From assembly GCA_046462535.1 (NCBI GenBank), contig JBKGVF010000020.1:186001-250000 (forward strand): 64,000 nucleotides of DNA, given 5' to 3'. Under the pieces are notes generated by a model. It saw only the letters and a list, made by a program, of their open reading frames with translations, ran no database searches and was not told the origin of the DNA. The stretch is from JAAZCI01 sp046462535 (GTDB lineage Bacteria > Pseudomonadota > Gammaproteobacteria > Cardiobacteriales > Wohlfahrtiimonadaceae). The translations under genes and the position numbers were made by a program. Of the stretch, positions 16,958-25,588 are shown piece after piece. How positions within the stretch are numbered: position 1 is the first letter of the stretch; each line of letters begins with the position of its first letter.

Positions 16958-18643
16958 ATGAATCTACTATTTATTACCCCTGTAGGTAAGATTAATAACC
17001 TAGCCCCCATCTCATTTGGCCTTATTCAGGCCCTTGAAAATAGCGGGCTTAAGGTTGGATATCTAAAGCCCATAGCCCGTGACAAAGAGGAGCTCTCAAC
17101 TCACCTCTACCGCGAACTCTTCAATGCAGAGCTCCCCTTAGCGCTCGATAGCCGTAAAGCTGAGCACTATATTCGTCACAACTGTTACGATCAGATCTTA
17201 GAAGATGTTATTGAGAAGATCAGTCAACTTAAGCGTGAACCTTACGACCTCATTATTGTTGAGGGCTTAAATCCTGAAGGGGGGGAGAAGAACCCCTTCA
17301 TCACCCGCCTCAATCTCGATATTGCTCGAACACTCTCGGCAGGGGTCATCTTTGCTGGAAACTCTGGGGATAACAGTGCTGCAGTGATCGCCGAATATTT
17401 AGATCTTCAAACTGAACTATTTAGCCAAACCCACACTTGGTTTGCCGGCTATATCCTCAATCATGTGCAGAATATTGATAATGTGCAAGGTATCGCACAG
17501 CAATGTCAGCGACCTGCCGCAAAAGCTTTAGAGCCTCTTGCGGTTATCCCCCAAAAAGATGAACTCACTAACCCTCTCGATGTCGTTCGCTTTATTGCTG
17601 AAAATATCACAACCATCAATCTAATTGAGCGACTCGATGAGGAGCGTGAAGAGCGGATGCCTCCGTCAATGTTCCGATATGCCCTACTTGAGCGAGCTCG
17701 TGCTGACCGGAAACGCATTATCCTCCCAGAGGGTGAAGAGCCTCGTACAATTCAAGCAGCAATTATCTGTGCAGAGAAGGGAATTGCAACACCGCTACTT
17801 ATTGGTGAGCGCGCCACTATTGAGGAGAATGCACAACAGCGGGGACTCACACTCCCTCAAGAGATCGAAATTATCACTCCCGATAATGAGCTTCGTGAAC
17901 GCTATGTTGCGGGGTTTGTTGCTCGTCGCAAACATCGAGGAGCCACTGAAGAGAGTGCTCGTGAAGCACTACAAAACAATGTTGTTTTAGGCACGATGAT
18001 GTTAGCTGAAGGGGATGTCGATGGACTTGTCTCCGGTGCTATCCATACTACAGCCGATACCATTCGCCCCGCATTACAGCTTATCGGCACCGATGAGGAC
18101 TCTAGTATCGTCTCCAGCATCTTCTTTATGTTGATGTCTGACCAAGTACATGTCTATGGTGATTGTGCAGTTAATCCTAGCCCAACTCCCGAGCAGCTTG
18201 CCGATATTGCTATTCAGTCTGCCCAGTCAGCTGAACGCTTTGGCATTGAGCCTCGGGTCGCTATGATCTCCTACTCTACCGGCACTTCTGGAGCAGGGAA
18301 AGCAGTTGAAGCAGTAGCTAAAGCAACCAAAATTGCGCAGGAGCGTGCACCTCAATATGCTATTGATGGCCCCTTACAGTTTGATGCTGCTTGTGTGCCA
18401 GAGGTAGGACGTCAAAAAGCGCCAGATAGTCCCGTAGCAGGTCATGCTACCGTCTTTATCTATCCCGATCTAAATACTGGTAATACCACCTATAAAGCAG
18501 TGCAGCGAAGCGCAAATGTCGTTAGTATCGGGCCAATGCTTCAAGGGTTGGCAAAACCTGTCAATGACCTCTCTCGCGGAGCACTTGTGGATGATATTGT
18601 GTATACTATCGCGATAACTGCGCTTCAAGCTCAGTCACATTAA
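16958..18643 (+). CDS. pta: Phosphate acetyltransferase, short form lacking the DRTGG domain
   Basis: Converts acetyl-CoA and phosphate to acetyl phosphate, working with AckA. Residues 1-210 are the BioD-like P-loop region (FITPVGKINNLAPISFGLIQ, IIVEGLNP); its phosphate loop is degenerate. From about residue 237 (MFRYALLERARADRKRIILPEGEEPR) the PTA domain runs to the end, with GCVSGAIHTTADT-like (GLVSGAIHTTADTIRP) and STGTSGAGK motifs. The protein is 561 residues; E. coli Pta is 714 and has a DRTGG domain between the two parts, which is absent here. The catalytic domain is complete, so activity is expected. A GGAG Shine-Dalgarno precedes the start. A hairpin terminator follows. Confidence 0.92.
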   Translation: MNLLFITPVGKINNLAPISFGLIQALENSGLKVGYLKPIARDKEELSTHLYRELFNAELPLALDSRKAEHYIRHNCYDQILEDVIEKISQLKREPYDLIIVEGLNPEGGEKNPFITRLNLDIARTLSAGVIFAGNSGDNSAAVIAEYLDLQTELFSQTHTWFAGYILNHVQNIDNVQGIAQQCQRPAAKALEPLAVIPQKDELTNPLDVVRFIAENITTINLIERLDEEREERMPPSMFRYALLERARADRKRIILPEGEEPRTIQAAIICAEKGIATPLLIGERATIEENAQQRGLTLPQEIEIITPDNELRERYVAGFVARRKHRGATEESAREALQNNVVLGTMMLAEGDVDGLVSGAIHTTADTIRPALQLIGTDEDSSIVSSIFFMLMSDQVHVYGDCAVNPSPTPEQLADIAIQSAQSAERFGIEPRVAMISYSTGTSGAGKAVEAVAKATKIAQERAPQYAIDGPLQFDAACVPEVGRQKAPDSPVAGHATVFIYPDLNTGNTTYKAVQRSANVVSIGPMLQGLAKPVNDLSRGALVDDIVYTIAITALQAQSH

Positions 18644-18689
18644 TATTACTCGGTGGCCAATCACCACTCTATTAAAACATTAACCTAAT

Positions 18690-18730
18690 GAGCACCATTA
18701 GCAGCGCACTAATGGTGCTCTCTACCTTTT
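18690..18730 (+). terminator. Terminator after pta
   Basis: GAGCACCATTA (18690-18700) and TAATGGTGCTC (18710-18720) form a perfect 11-bp stem around a 9-nt loop. The downstream tract TCTACCTTTT is only partly T-rich. Confidence 0.7.
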
Positions 18731-18753
18731 AAAGCTGCGCAAAGAGGTATGCT

Positions 18754-19191
18754 GTGTCAATTATACGCCGTGAAAAGAGAGAGCCCTACTCCGCCAATGA
18801 GATGTATCAGTTGGTTAACGATGTCGCTTCATATCCTAAATTTCTACCTTGGTGTAAAGACTCAAAGGTACTCACTGAGAGTGAGAAACTGATGGAAGCC
18901 TCCATCTTAATGGCGCGAGGCCCTCTGAATCGCTGGTTTACTACCCGCAATCAATTAACGCCTGGTGAGAAGATCACACTCGATCTTGTTGATGGTCCAT
19001 TTAAACATCTTAAAGGGTCATGGAGTTTTATCGAAGATCCATCGGGAGGATGTACGGTTCGCTTTGTTGTTGATTTCGATTTCGCTTTTGGTCCAGCCCG
19101 ACTCCTAATGACCCCCGTCTTTGAGAGTATCGCCTCCTCATTGGTTAATGCCTTTAGTAAACGGGCACGTGAAGTATATGGAGCACGTTAA
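18754..19191 (+). CDS. ratA: RatA/Coq10-like START-domain protein
   Basis: A 145-residue member of the polyketide cyclase/START family. Relatives are E. coli RatA (reported to block ribosome subunit association) and the ubiquinone-binding COQ10. The segment ANEMYQLVNDVASYPKFLPWCKDSKVL and the late FGPARLLMTPVFESIASSLVNAF match the family. It starts at GTG 18754 with AAGAGG about 7 nt upstream. It is followed 2 nt later by rnfH, the usual neighbour, so they are co-transcribed. Confidence 0.85.
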   Translation: MSIIRREKREPYSANEMYQLVNDVASYPKFLPWCKDSKVLTESEKLMEASILMARGPLNRWFTTRNQLTPGEKITLDLVDGPFKHLKGSWSFIEDPSGGCTVRFVVDFDFAFGPARLLMTPVFESIASSLVNAFSKRAREVYGAR

Positions 19192-19193
19192 TC

Positions 19194-19502
19194 ATGACAG
19201 ATCAGAAGAGTATTACGGTGGAGTTTATTCTCGCCCTGCCCCATAAGCAGCAGAGCGAGAAACAGCAATTACAAAAGGGCATTACACTACAGGAAGCTCT
19301 CCCCTTCTTTACTCTTTATCATCAAGGAATAGCATTGGTTCCCGACGCCCAATTTGGCATCTTTAACCAAATTGTTCCCCCCCACCATCCCCTAGAGGAT
19401 GGTGATCGTATCGAGCTCTATCGCCCATTAATTATCGATCCTAAAGAAGCAAGACGAATTCGTGCCGAACGGCAAGCGGCAATTGAGCAGAAGCGTCGCT
19501 AA
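19194..19502 (+). CDS. rnfH: RnfH family ubiquitin-fold protein
   Basis: A small (102-residue) beta-grasp protein of the RnfH (YfjF) family, function not settled. It has VEFILALPHKQQSEKQQLQKG, a mid-region with FGIFNQ, then LEDGDRIELYRPLIIDPKEARRIRAERQA, which is the family signature near the C-terminus. The usual partner is ratA directly upstream; here it starts 2 nt after the ratA stop. Confidence 0.88.
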   Translation: MTDQKSITVEFILALPHKQQSEKQQLQKGITLQEALPFFTLYHQGIALVPDAQFGIFNQIVPPHHPLEDGDRIELYRPLIIDPKEARRIRAERQAAIEQKRR

Positions 19503-19547
19503 GGAATAAAAGAGTATGATAACTACTCTTAAACGGATGGTTTAATA

Positions 19548-20033
19548 TTACGGTTTAATCGCACTTAAAGAGAATTGGCGCCACACCTCATAAACCGATA
19601 TCGCTACCGCATTAGAGAGATTCAGGCTACGCCCACCATTATTAGCCATCGGTAAATAGAGTCGCTCATCATCCCCTAGGGAGGAGAGTATCGACTCAGG
19701 CAATCCTCGAGTTTCAGGGCCAAAGAGTAATGCATCTCCCGACTCAAACTGAGCTTCATAGAAGTTTCGCGCCCCTTTCGTTGTCATAGCATAGAGTTTG
19801 CGAGGGGCTATCTCCGCTATTGCTGAAGAGAGATCAGGCCATACACTCACCGCTGCCCACTCTTGATAATCGAGCCCTGCTCGGCGTAATGCCCGATCCT
19901 CTAATTGAAATCCTAACGGCTCAATCAGATGTAGATCGGCACCACTATTTGCGCAGAGTCGAATAATATTTCCTGTGTTAGGTGGAATTTCAGGCTCATA
20001 GAGAATCACAGATAATTGTCTATTTTCCATCAT
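19548..20033 (-). CDS. trmL: tRNA (cytidine/uridine-34 2'-O)-methyltransferase
   Basis: SPOUT-class enzyme that methylates the wobble ribose of tRNA-Leu with SAM; cytosolic dimer. The start LSVILYEPEIPPNTGNIIRL is characteristic, and the knot region LLFGPETRGLP and LYLPMANNGGRSLNLSNAVAI is complete. 161 residues is the normal length. It starts 5 nt after the lipoprotein gene stop and is probably in its operon; it converges on rnfH. Confidence 0.93.
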   Translation of the reverse strand: MMENRQLSVILYEPEIPPNTGNIIRLCANSGADLHLIEPLGFQLEDRALRRAGLDYQEWAAVSVWPDLSSAIAEIAPRKLYAMTTKGARNFYEAQFESGDALLFGPETRGLPESILSSLGDDERLYLPMANNGGRSLNLSNAVAISVYEVWRQFSLSAIKP

Positions 20034-20038
20034 CGATT

Positions 20039-20878
20039 CTACTCCACAATCCCACAGCCATTAAAGGCTTGCCCATCAATGGTAATGGTGGTGACATAAC
20101 CCTCTCCATTACAACGCTTACCCGAGAGCACCATTACAATACTCTTATCAGGTGATGAGATATAAGCCTTCCCTCCTCTATTTTCACCCTGCCAACTTAA
20201 TCGTCGACTCTCTGAAATCATCTCAGAAGTACTCTGAAATTGAAATGAACGCCCCTTTAGCGAGCCATACCAATGGGGCCTCTCTCCAGAAAAGTTAATG
20301 GATAACGAGGTCGCATCCTTCGGTACGATCGGCGGTGTTGGCTCAACCTTACGCACCACCTCTTTTTGCGCCTGATCGCGATTATGCTCAGATGCCACCT
20401 TAGACGTATCCTCTTCTATCTCCTCTAGCCCCTCTAAAAGGGTTGCAAAATCTCCCCCCTCATTATCTGCACATCCTTGAAAATGGGTATCGTGATGCAG
20501 TAGTTCAATCTGATATGGATAGACTTCCCCTTTATGGGTACAAGCATTCTCACTCAATGTTAACTTTAAGCTACCCGTTGCTGCCTGTAAAAGTAACTTT
20601 TTATCTCCAATCCGTTTACGCTGCCATACAATTGTCCGATTCTCCCCTAAGCCTAACGCCGTTAATGAGAAGTCACGCTCCTCAATTGTACCGCTCCACT
20701 CAACAGGATCACTCCCAATCAGACTCCAGGCTAAAGGGGCAACCACTTCACTCTCTTGCTGCTCCTGACCATCTAAGGAGGCAAAGCAGCCACTTAAAAA
20801 TAGAAGCATTGCCATTATGACTAAAATCTGGCCCCCTCTCCCATTATTGATCCTACGCTCTATTTGACACTTACACAT
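20039..20878 (-). CDS. Lipoprotein with two tandem COG3650-like domains
   Basis: Unnamed 279-residue lipoprotein. The N-terminus has a basic stretch, then VIMAMLLFLSGC, a lipobox with Cys31 as the lipid site. A strong GGAGGAG Shine-Dalgarno supports the first ATG. The mature part has two similar units, about 45-140 and 185-279. Each has an aromatic-G-x-F core (EWSGTIEERDFSL, HWYGSLKGRSFQF), a conserved Cys followed by Gly-Glu, and an end of the form F-x-GC (HFQGCADNEG, AFNGCGIVE). This pattern resembles the COG3650/META-like small envelope proteins. An acidic linker separates them. The gene lies between the pyrG terminator and trmL. Function unknown. Confidence 0.65.
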   Translation of the reverse strand: MCKCQIERRINNGRGGQILVIMAMLLFLSGCFASLDGQEQQESEVVAPLAWSLIGSDPVEWSGTIEERDFSLTALGLGENRTIVWQRKRIGDKKLLLQAATGSLKLTLSENACTHKGEVYPYQIELLHHDTHFQGCADNEGGDFATLLEGLEEIEEDTSKVASEHNRDQAQKEVVRKVEPTPPIVPKDATSLSINFSGERPHWYGSLKGRSFQFQSTSEMISESRRLSWQGENRGGKAYISSPDKSIVMVLSGKRCNGEGYVTTITIDGQAFNGCGIVE

Positions 20879-20903
20879 CTCTCCTCCCTATTAATCAGAT
20901 TTT

Positions 20904-20945
20904 AAACAAAAGAGGCGCATTAACCCTCTCTAATTAATGCGCCTC
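20904..20945 (-). terminator. Intrinsic terminator after pyrG
   Basis: On the minus strand GAGGCGCATTAA (20945-20934) pairs perfectly with TTAATGCGCCTC (20923-20912) around a 10-nt loop, followed by TTTTGTTT. Confidence 0.9.
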
Positions 20946-20976
20946 CTACCTTTATAAGTTGGGTCTTAACCCTAAT

Positions 20977-22590
20977 TTAACTCTTTTTATGCTCGAGCAT
21001 CGCCTTAACAAATGCGGTAAAAAGTGGGTGACCATCACGCGGTGTTGAGGTGAATTCAGGATGGGCTTGTGTTGCAATAAACCATGGGTGATCATTAAGC
21101 TCAATAAATTCTACACCCTGCTCTGTTTCACCAGAGATAATAAAATTGCCATCATCAAATTGCTCTAAGTAATCAGAGTTTACCCCGTAACGGTTTCGAT
21201 GACGCTCCTCTACCACCGATACCCCATACGCAGCATATGTTTTGGTTCCCTCTTTAAGCTCGGCCCGCATAGCGCCCAGAGACATCTTCCCGCGAAACTC
21301 AAAATGCTCCCCCGCTTCAGGTAGATGCTCCTCAACCAGATTAATAACAGGATCTTTCGACTCCTCCTCTACCTCTTGAGTGTGGGCTTGCGATAAACCT
21401 AAGACATTACGTGCATACTCTACCACCGCCAACTGCAACCCTAAACAGATCCCTAAGTAGGGGATCTTATTCACACGCGCATACTCAATTGCTCGAATTT
21501 TCCCCTCTATTCCACGCTCTCCAAATCCGCCGGGCACCAATATTGCATCAACATCTGCAAAAACCTGCTCAAGATCATTCGGTGAACTCTCTTCGAGATC
21601 ACTAGCATCTACATATTTAATCTCAACCTTCGTCTCCGTCTGAATTCCAGCGTGCAGCAATGCTTCATTTAAAGATTTATAAGTATCCGTCAACTCAACA
21701 TATTTACCCACTAACGCCACTGTTACGGTTGCCTTAGTATTCTCAATGCGCTCCACAACTCGCTGCCAATCAGAAAGATCAGCGGGGGGTGCCTCTAGAT
21801 TGAAAAAGTCTAATACGATCGAGTCAAGCTGCTCTTGATGGAGCATCATCGGTATTTTATAGATTGAACTAGCATCAAGGCATGAGATTACCGCCTCTTC
21901 TGGTACAGAGGTAAAGAGTGCAATTTTCCGACGCTCATCTTTAGGTAGTGGAATTTCAGTGCGGCAGATTAAGATATCGGGCTGAATTCCAATAGAGCGC
22001 AACTCTTTAGCGGAGTGTTGCGTCGGCTTAGTCTTTAACTCTCCCGACGCTTTTAGGTAAGGCACCAATGTTAAATGCATAAAGAGTGCATTACGTGACC
22101 CAAGCTCGGTTCTAAGTTGACGAATCGCCTCAAGAAATGGGAGTGACTCAATATCACCCACCGTTCCCCCAATCTCAATAATAGCGATATCTGCGCCTAC
22201 AGCAACATGCTTGATCCGCTCTTTAATCTCATCAGTAATATGGGGGATCACCTGTACCGTTTTGCCATCATAATCCCCCCGCTGCTCACGCTCAATAACA
22301 CTTTTGTAGACACGTCCAGCACTTACACTATTTTTACGTGTAGCGCGCATTCGAATAAAACGCTCATAATGTCCAAGATCGAGATCAGTCTCGGCACCAT
22401 CTGCGGTAACGAAGACCTCTCCATGCTGGAAAGGGCTCATACGACCTGGATCGACATTAATATAAGGATCGAGCTTCATCATGGTGACCTTAAGCCCTCG
22501 CGTCTCAAGTATCGCCCCTAGCGATGCTGCTGCAATTCCTTTACCGAGTGATGAAACAACCCCACCTGTAACAAATATAAAACGTGTCAT
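20977..22590 (-). CDS. pyrG: CTP synthase
   Basis: Makes CTP from UTP, ATP and glutamine. The synthetase domain (1-265) begins with FVTGGVVSSLGKGIAAAS and carries the MMKLDPYINVDPGRMSPFQH region. The glutaminase domain (about 290-535) has the nucleophile Cys in YLGICLGLQLAV (about 381) and catalytic HPEF near the C-terminus (TQAHPEFTS). The 537-residue length is close to E. coli PyrG (545). Divergent from tkt; eno, a common partner, is not here. Confidence 0.97.
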   Translation of the reverse strand: MTRFIFVTGGVVSSLGKGIAAASLGAILETRGLKVTMMKLDPYINVDPGRMSPFQHGEVFVTADGAETDLDLGHYERFIRMRATRKNSVSAGRVYKSVIEREQRGDYDGKTVQVIPHITDEIKERIKHVAVGADIAIIEIGGTVGDIESLPFLEAIRQLRTELGSRNALFMHLTLVPYLKASGELKTKPTQHSAKELRSIGIQPDILICRTEIPLPKDERRKIALFTSVPEEAVISCLDASSIYKIPMMLHQEQLDSIVLDFFNLEAPPADLSDWQRVVERIENTKATVTVALVGKYVELTDTYKSLNEALLHAGIQTETKVEIKYVDASDLEESSPNDLEQVFADVDAILVPGGFGERGIEGKIRAIEYARVNKIPYLGICLGLQLAVVEYARNVLGLSQAHTQEVEEESKDPVINLVEEHLPEAGEHFEFRGKMSLGAMRAELKEGTKTYAAYGVSVVEERHRNRYGVNSDYLEQFDDGNFIISGETEQGVEFIELNDHPWFIATQAHPEFTSTPRDGHPLFTAFVKAMLEHKKS

Positions 22591-22808
22591 TCGCCCCTTC
22601 CTGAATCATAAATAATCTTAATGCATCAGGAAGGGTATTTTAATCGAAAGCAGACATTATTTCGACCTCAATAATAAAATAATTTGGTTGATTTATTATA
22701 ATCTACCCCTTAACTAAAGGGGAGATACCATAGCCTCTCTCTACCATTGTTAGCCATCTAATAAAGGGTTTTTTCCTACCCCTCCACCATACCGGATAAA
22801 AAAGAGCC

Positions 22809-22837
22809 CTGACATCCAGTCGCATTTTCTCTATAAT
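22809..22837 (+). promoter_or_regulatory. Sigma70-type promoter of tkt
   Basis: CTGACA (22809-22814) as -35, a 17-nt spacer, and a perfect TATAAT (22832-22837) as -10. A second TATAAT lies at 22842-22847. The expected start site is about 40 nt before the tkt ATG. Confidence 0.75.
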
Positions 22838-22882
22838 TCTTTATAATCTGATCCACCCATTTTCAACTAAGGATTTATCATC

Positions 22883-24844
22883 ATGTCAATTACCAACCAA
22901 CAGTGTGCCAATGCGATTCGTGCATTGAGCATGGATGCTATACAGAAAGCTAATTCGGGCCATCCTGGGGCCCCTATGGGAATGGCGGAGATCGCCACTA
23001 CCCTTTGGCGAAAGCATCTTAACCATAATCCTAACAACCCTAATTTTGCTAATCGTGATCGCTTTGTCCTCTCCAATGGGCATGCATCAATGCTCCTCTA
23101 TTCACTGCTACACCTGACCGGTTATGAACTCTCTATGGATGAGATTAAAGAGTTTAGGCAGCTAGACTCTAAAACCGCAGGGCACCCCGAATATGGTTAT
23201 ATCCCCGGCATTGAAACCACCACAGGCCCTTTAGGGCAGGGTGTAGGAAATGCTGTTGGTTTTGCACTTGCAGAACGCCTAATGGCTGCCGAGTTCAATC
23301 GTGAAGGGCACTCAATCATTGACCACTACACCTATCTCTTTCTAGGGGATGGATGCCTAATGGAAGGAATCTCCCATGAGGTATGTTCTCTTGCCGGAAC
23401 ATTAAAACTCAATAAGCTTATCGCCTATTATGACGATAACGGCATCTCTATTGATGGCGATATTCGAGGCTGGTTTACCGATAATACAGCAGAGCGCTTC
23501 CGTAGTTACGGCTGGAATGTGATCGAAAATGTCGATGGGCATGATTTTGCTGCACTAGAGGAAGCAACCGTAGCTGCAAAATCCTCCGACAAGCCCACCT
23601 TAATCATGTGTAAAACATTAATTGGTAAGGGCTCCCCGAATAAAGAAGGGTCAGAAGCGACCCACGGTGCCCCTTTAGGAGAGGAGGAGATTGCAGCCAC
23701 AAAAGAGGCCCTCAACTGGCCCTACGGCCCCTTTGAGATTCCTGAAGAGATCTATGCCGCCTGGGATGCCCGAGAGCGTGGTGACTCATTAGAGCAGGAG
23801 TGGAATCAGCGCTTTGCTCAATATGAGAGTGCTTATCCCGATTTAGCTAAGGAGTTTCTACGTCGCCAAGCAGGAGAATTGCCAGACGATTTTACCGCAA
23901 CCTTCAAGGCGGCCATCAGAGCTGCGAATGAGAAAGGGGAGGATATTGCCACTCGAGTAGCAAGCAAAAATGCCCTTGACGCCTTAGCTACAAATCTTGG
24001 TGAGATTATCGGCGGCTCAGCAGACCTAACCCCATCAAATAACACCTTCTTTAAAGGGAGTGTTGATTATGATATTGAGAGCGGTAAAGGAAACTACATC
24101 CGCTATGGAGTGCGGGAATTTGGTATGGCTGCCATAATGAATGGATTAGCTCTCTACGGTGGATTTATTCCCTATGGCGCTACCTTCTTAGTCTTTTCAG
24201 ATTATGCTCGTAATGCAATACGAATGAGCGCCTTAATGGAGCAGCGAGTAGTCTACATCATGACTCACGACTCCATCGGTCTAGGTGAAGATGGGCCGAC
24301 CCATCAACCTATCGAGCATATTGAGTCCCTACGCTTAATACCGAATCTCGATCTCTGGCGTCCTTGTGATGCTGTTGAAACCATGGTGGCATGGGGTGTG
24401 GCCTTGCAGTCGAAAAAGACCCCATCACTACTTGCACTCTCACGACAAGGATTACCCCACCAACAGCGTGATGAAGCGATGTTAGCAAATATTGAGCGTG
24501 GCGGTTATGTTCTTAAAGAGGTGGAAAACCCAATATTAACCATTATTGCAACCGGATCAGAGGTAGCATTAGCAATGGATGTCGCTGCACGAAATCCGCA
24601 GATCCGAGTTGTCTCAATGCCCTCTGTTGAGCGTTTTAGAGCACAAGAGAGTGCCTACCAGCAGCAGGTGCTTGGCTCTGTAACACGCCTTGCGATTGAG
24701 GCGGGTGCTACCCGTGGCTGGTACGAGTATGCTCACCACGTTATCGGAATCGATACCTTTGGTGCTTCAGCCCCTGCAAAGGAGCTCTTTAAACGCTATA
24801 AGTTTACCGTTGAGGATGTTGAGGCAGTAATCGCATCACTCTAA
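22883..24844 (+). CDS. tkt: Transketolase
   Basis: Thiamine-diphosphate enzyme of the non-oxidative pentose phosphate pathway that moves two-carbon ketol units. The N-terminal half has SGHPGAPMGMAEIA and the ThDP motif GDGCLMEG (about residue 156) with the Asn motif further on (YYDDNGISIDG). The pyrimidine domain has REFGMAAIMNGLAL and THDSIGLGEDGPTHQP. Length 653 residues is standard. A good promoter and terminator frame it as a single-gene unit. Confidence 0.97.
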   Translation: MSITNQQCANAIRALSMDAIQKANSGHPGAPMGMAEIATTLWRKHLNHNPNNPNFANRDRFVLSNGHASMLLYSLLHLTGYELSMDEIKEFRQLDSKTAGHPEYGYIPGIETTTGPLGQGVGNAVGFALAERLMAAEFNREGHSIIDHYTYLFLGDGCLMEGISHEVCSLAGTLKLNKLIAYYDDNGISIDGDIRGWFTDNTAERFRSYGWNVIENVDGHDFAALEEATVAAKSSDKPTLIMCKTLIGKGSPNKEGSEATHGAPLGEEEIAATKEALNWPYGPFEIPEEIYAAWDARERGDSLEQEWNQRFAQYESAYPDLAKEFLRRQAGELPDDFTATFKAAIRAANEKGEDIATRVASKNALDALATNLGEIIGGSADLTPSNNTFFKGSVDYDIESGKGNYIRYGVREFGMAAIMNGLALYGGFIPYGATFLVFSDYARNAIRMSALMEQRVVYIMTHDSIGLGEDGPTHQPIEHIESLRLIPNLDLWRPCDAVETMVAWGVALQSKKTPSLLALSRQGLPHQQRDEAMLANIERGGYVLKEVENPILTIIATGSEVALAMDVAARNPQIRVVSMPSVERFRAQESAYQQQVLGSVTRLAIEAGATRGWYEYAHHVIGIDTFGASAPAKELFKRYKFTVEDVEAVIASL

Positions 24845-24894
24845 GCGGCACCTAAATCACAGATTATGGATAAACTCCATAGAGTAACCTAGAG

Positions 24895-24922
24895 GGGAGT
24901 GATCAAGATCACTCCCTTTTTT
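24895..24922 (+). terminator. Intrinsic terminator after tkt
   Basis: GGGAGTGATC (24895-24904) and GATCACTCCC (24907-24916) are perfect inverted arms, followed by six T. Confidence 0.9.
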
Positions 24923-25122
24923 ATCGCCAAGCAGGCAGAGGATACTCCTCCTTTTCATCCCCTCAACCTGAGAGAAAAGTGATAAATTTCGGGGGAAAAC
25001 TCTAGCAGACGTGTTAGTATAGGGCGTTTATTTGTAAGTTATCTCCTCTCCCCTCTTCTAAAGAGGGGGTAGAGCATAACTTCCTTGAATCTATTTCAGA
25101 AAAATGGAGTGATTATACTGAT

Positions 25123-25476
25123 ATGAAAAGATTAATAATCGCAGCATCGCTTGCTCTCTTATCACCTGCTTTTGCGCAAGCAGCACCAGAACAGAGTATC
25201 TGGCCAACCATAATCATGTTTGGTGGAATGTTTGTGCTCATGTATTTTATGATTATTCGCCCAAACAAAAAGCGAGCCAATGAGCATGCAGCCCTAATTA
25301 ACTCTCTTAAAGTAGGTAATGAGGTAATGCTCCATTCCGGCCTAGTAGGTCGTATTCAAGCTCTTGGTGAAAATTATATCGCTCTTGAGGTTGCGAATAA
25401 TGTTGTCGTACGAGTACAACGGCAATCGATCGGCACGCTCCTTCCTAAAGGGAGCTACAAAGGTGATCTAACCTAA
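25123..25476 (+). CDS. yajC: Preprotein translocase subunit YajC
   Basis: Small inner-membrane partner of SecDF and YidC in the Sec holotranslocon. It has an N-terminal hydrophobic segment (LIIAASLALLSPAFAQA), a membrane segment IIMFGGMFVLMYFMIIRPNKKR, and the cytosolic domain LKVGNEVMLHSGLVGRI. 117 residues. Next to secDF as in most proteobacteria; tgt and queA, the usual upstream genes, are not here and tkt precedes instead. Confidence 0.95.
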   Translation: MKRLIIAASLALLSPAFAQAAPEQSIWPTIIMFGGMFVLMYFMIIRPNKKRANEHAALINSLKVGNEVMLHSGLVGRIQALGENYIALEVANNVVVRVQRQSIGTLLPKGSYKGDLT

Positions 25477-25491
25477 TCCTAATAGAGTATA

Positions 25492-25522
25492 AAGCTTAGG
25501 AGCCACTCTCCTAAGCTTGTTT
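25492..25522 (+). terminator. Hairpin between yajC and secDF (attenuator or partial terminator)
   Basis: AAGCTTAGGAG (25492-25502) and CTCCTAAGCTT (25508-25518) form a perfect 11-bp stem with a 5-nt loop, followed by GTTT. A third copy of CCTAAGCTT lies downstream at about 25535-25543, which could pair with the first arm instead. This could adjust SecDF against YajC. Confidence 0.5.
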
Positions 25523-25588
25523 GCTATCTGTGTTCCTAAGCTTTCTCTATAGAGAGCCTATTTAGAGACCTATTAAAAGAGATTATCT

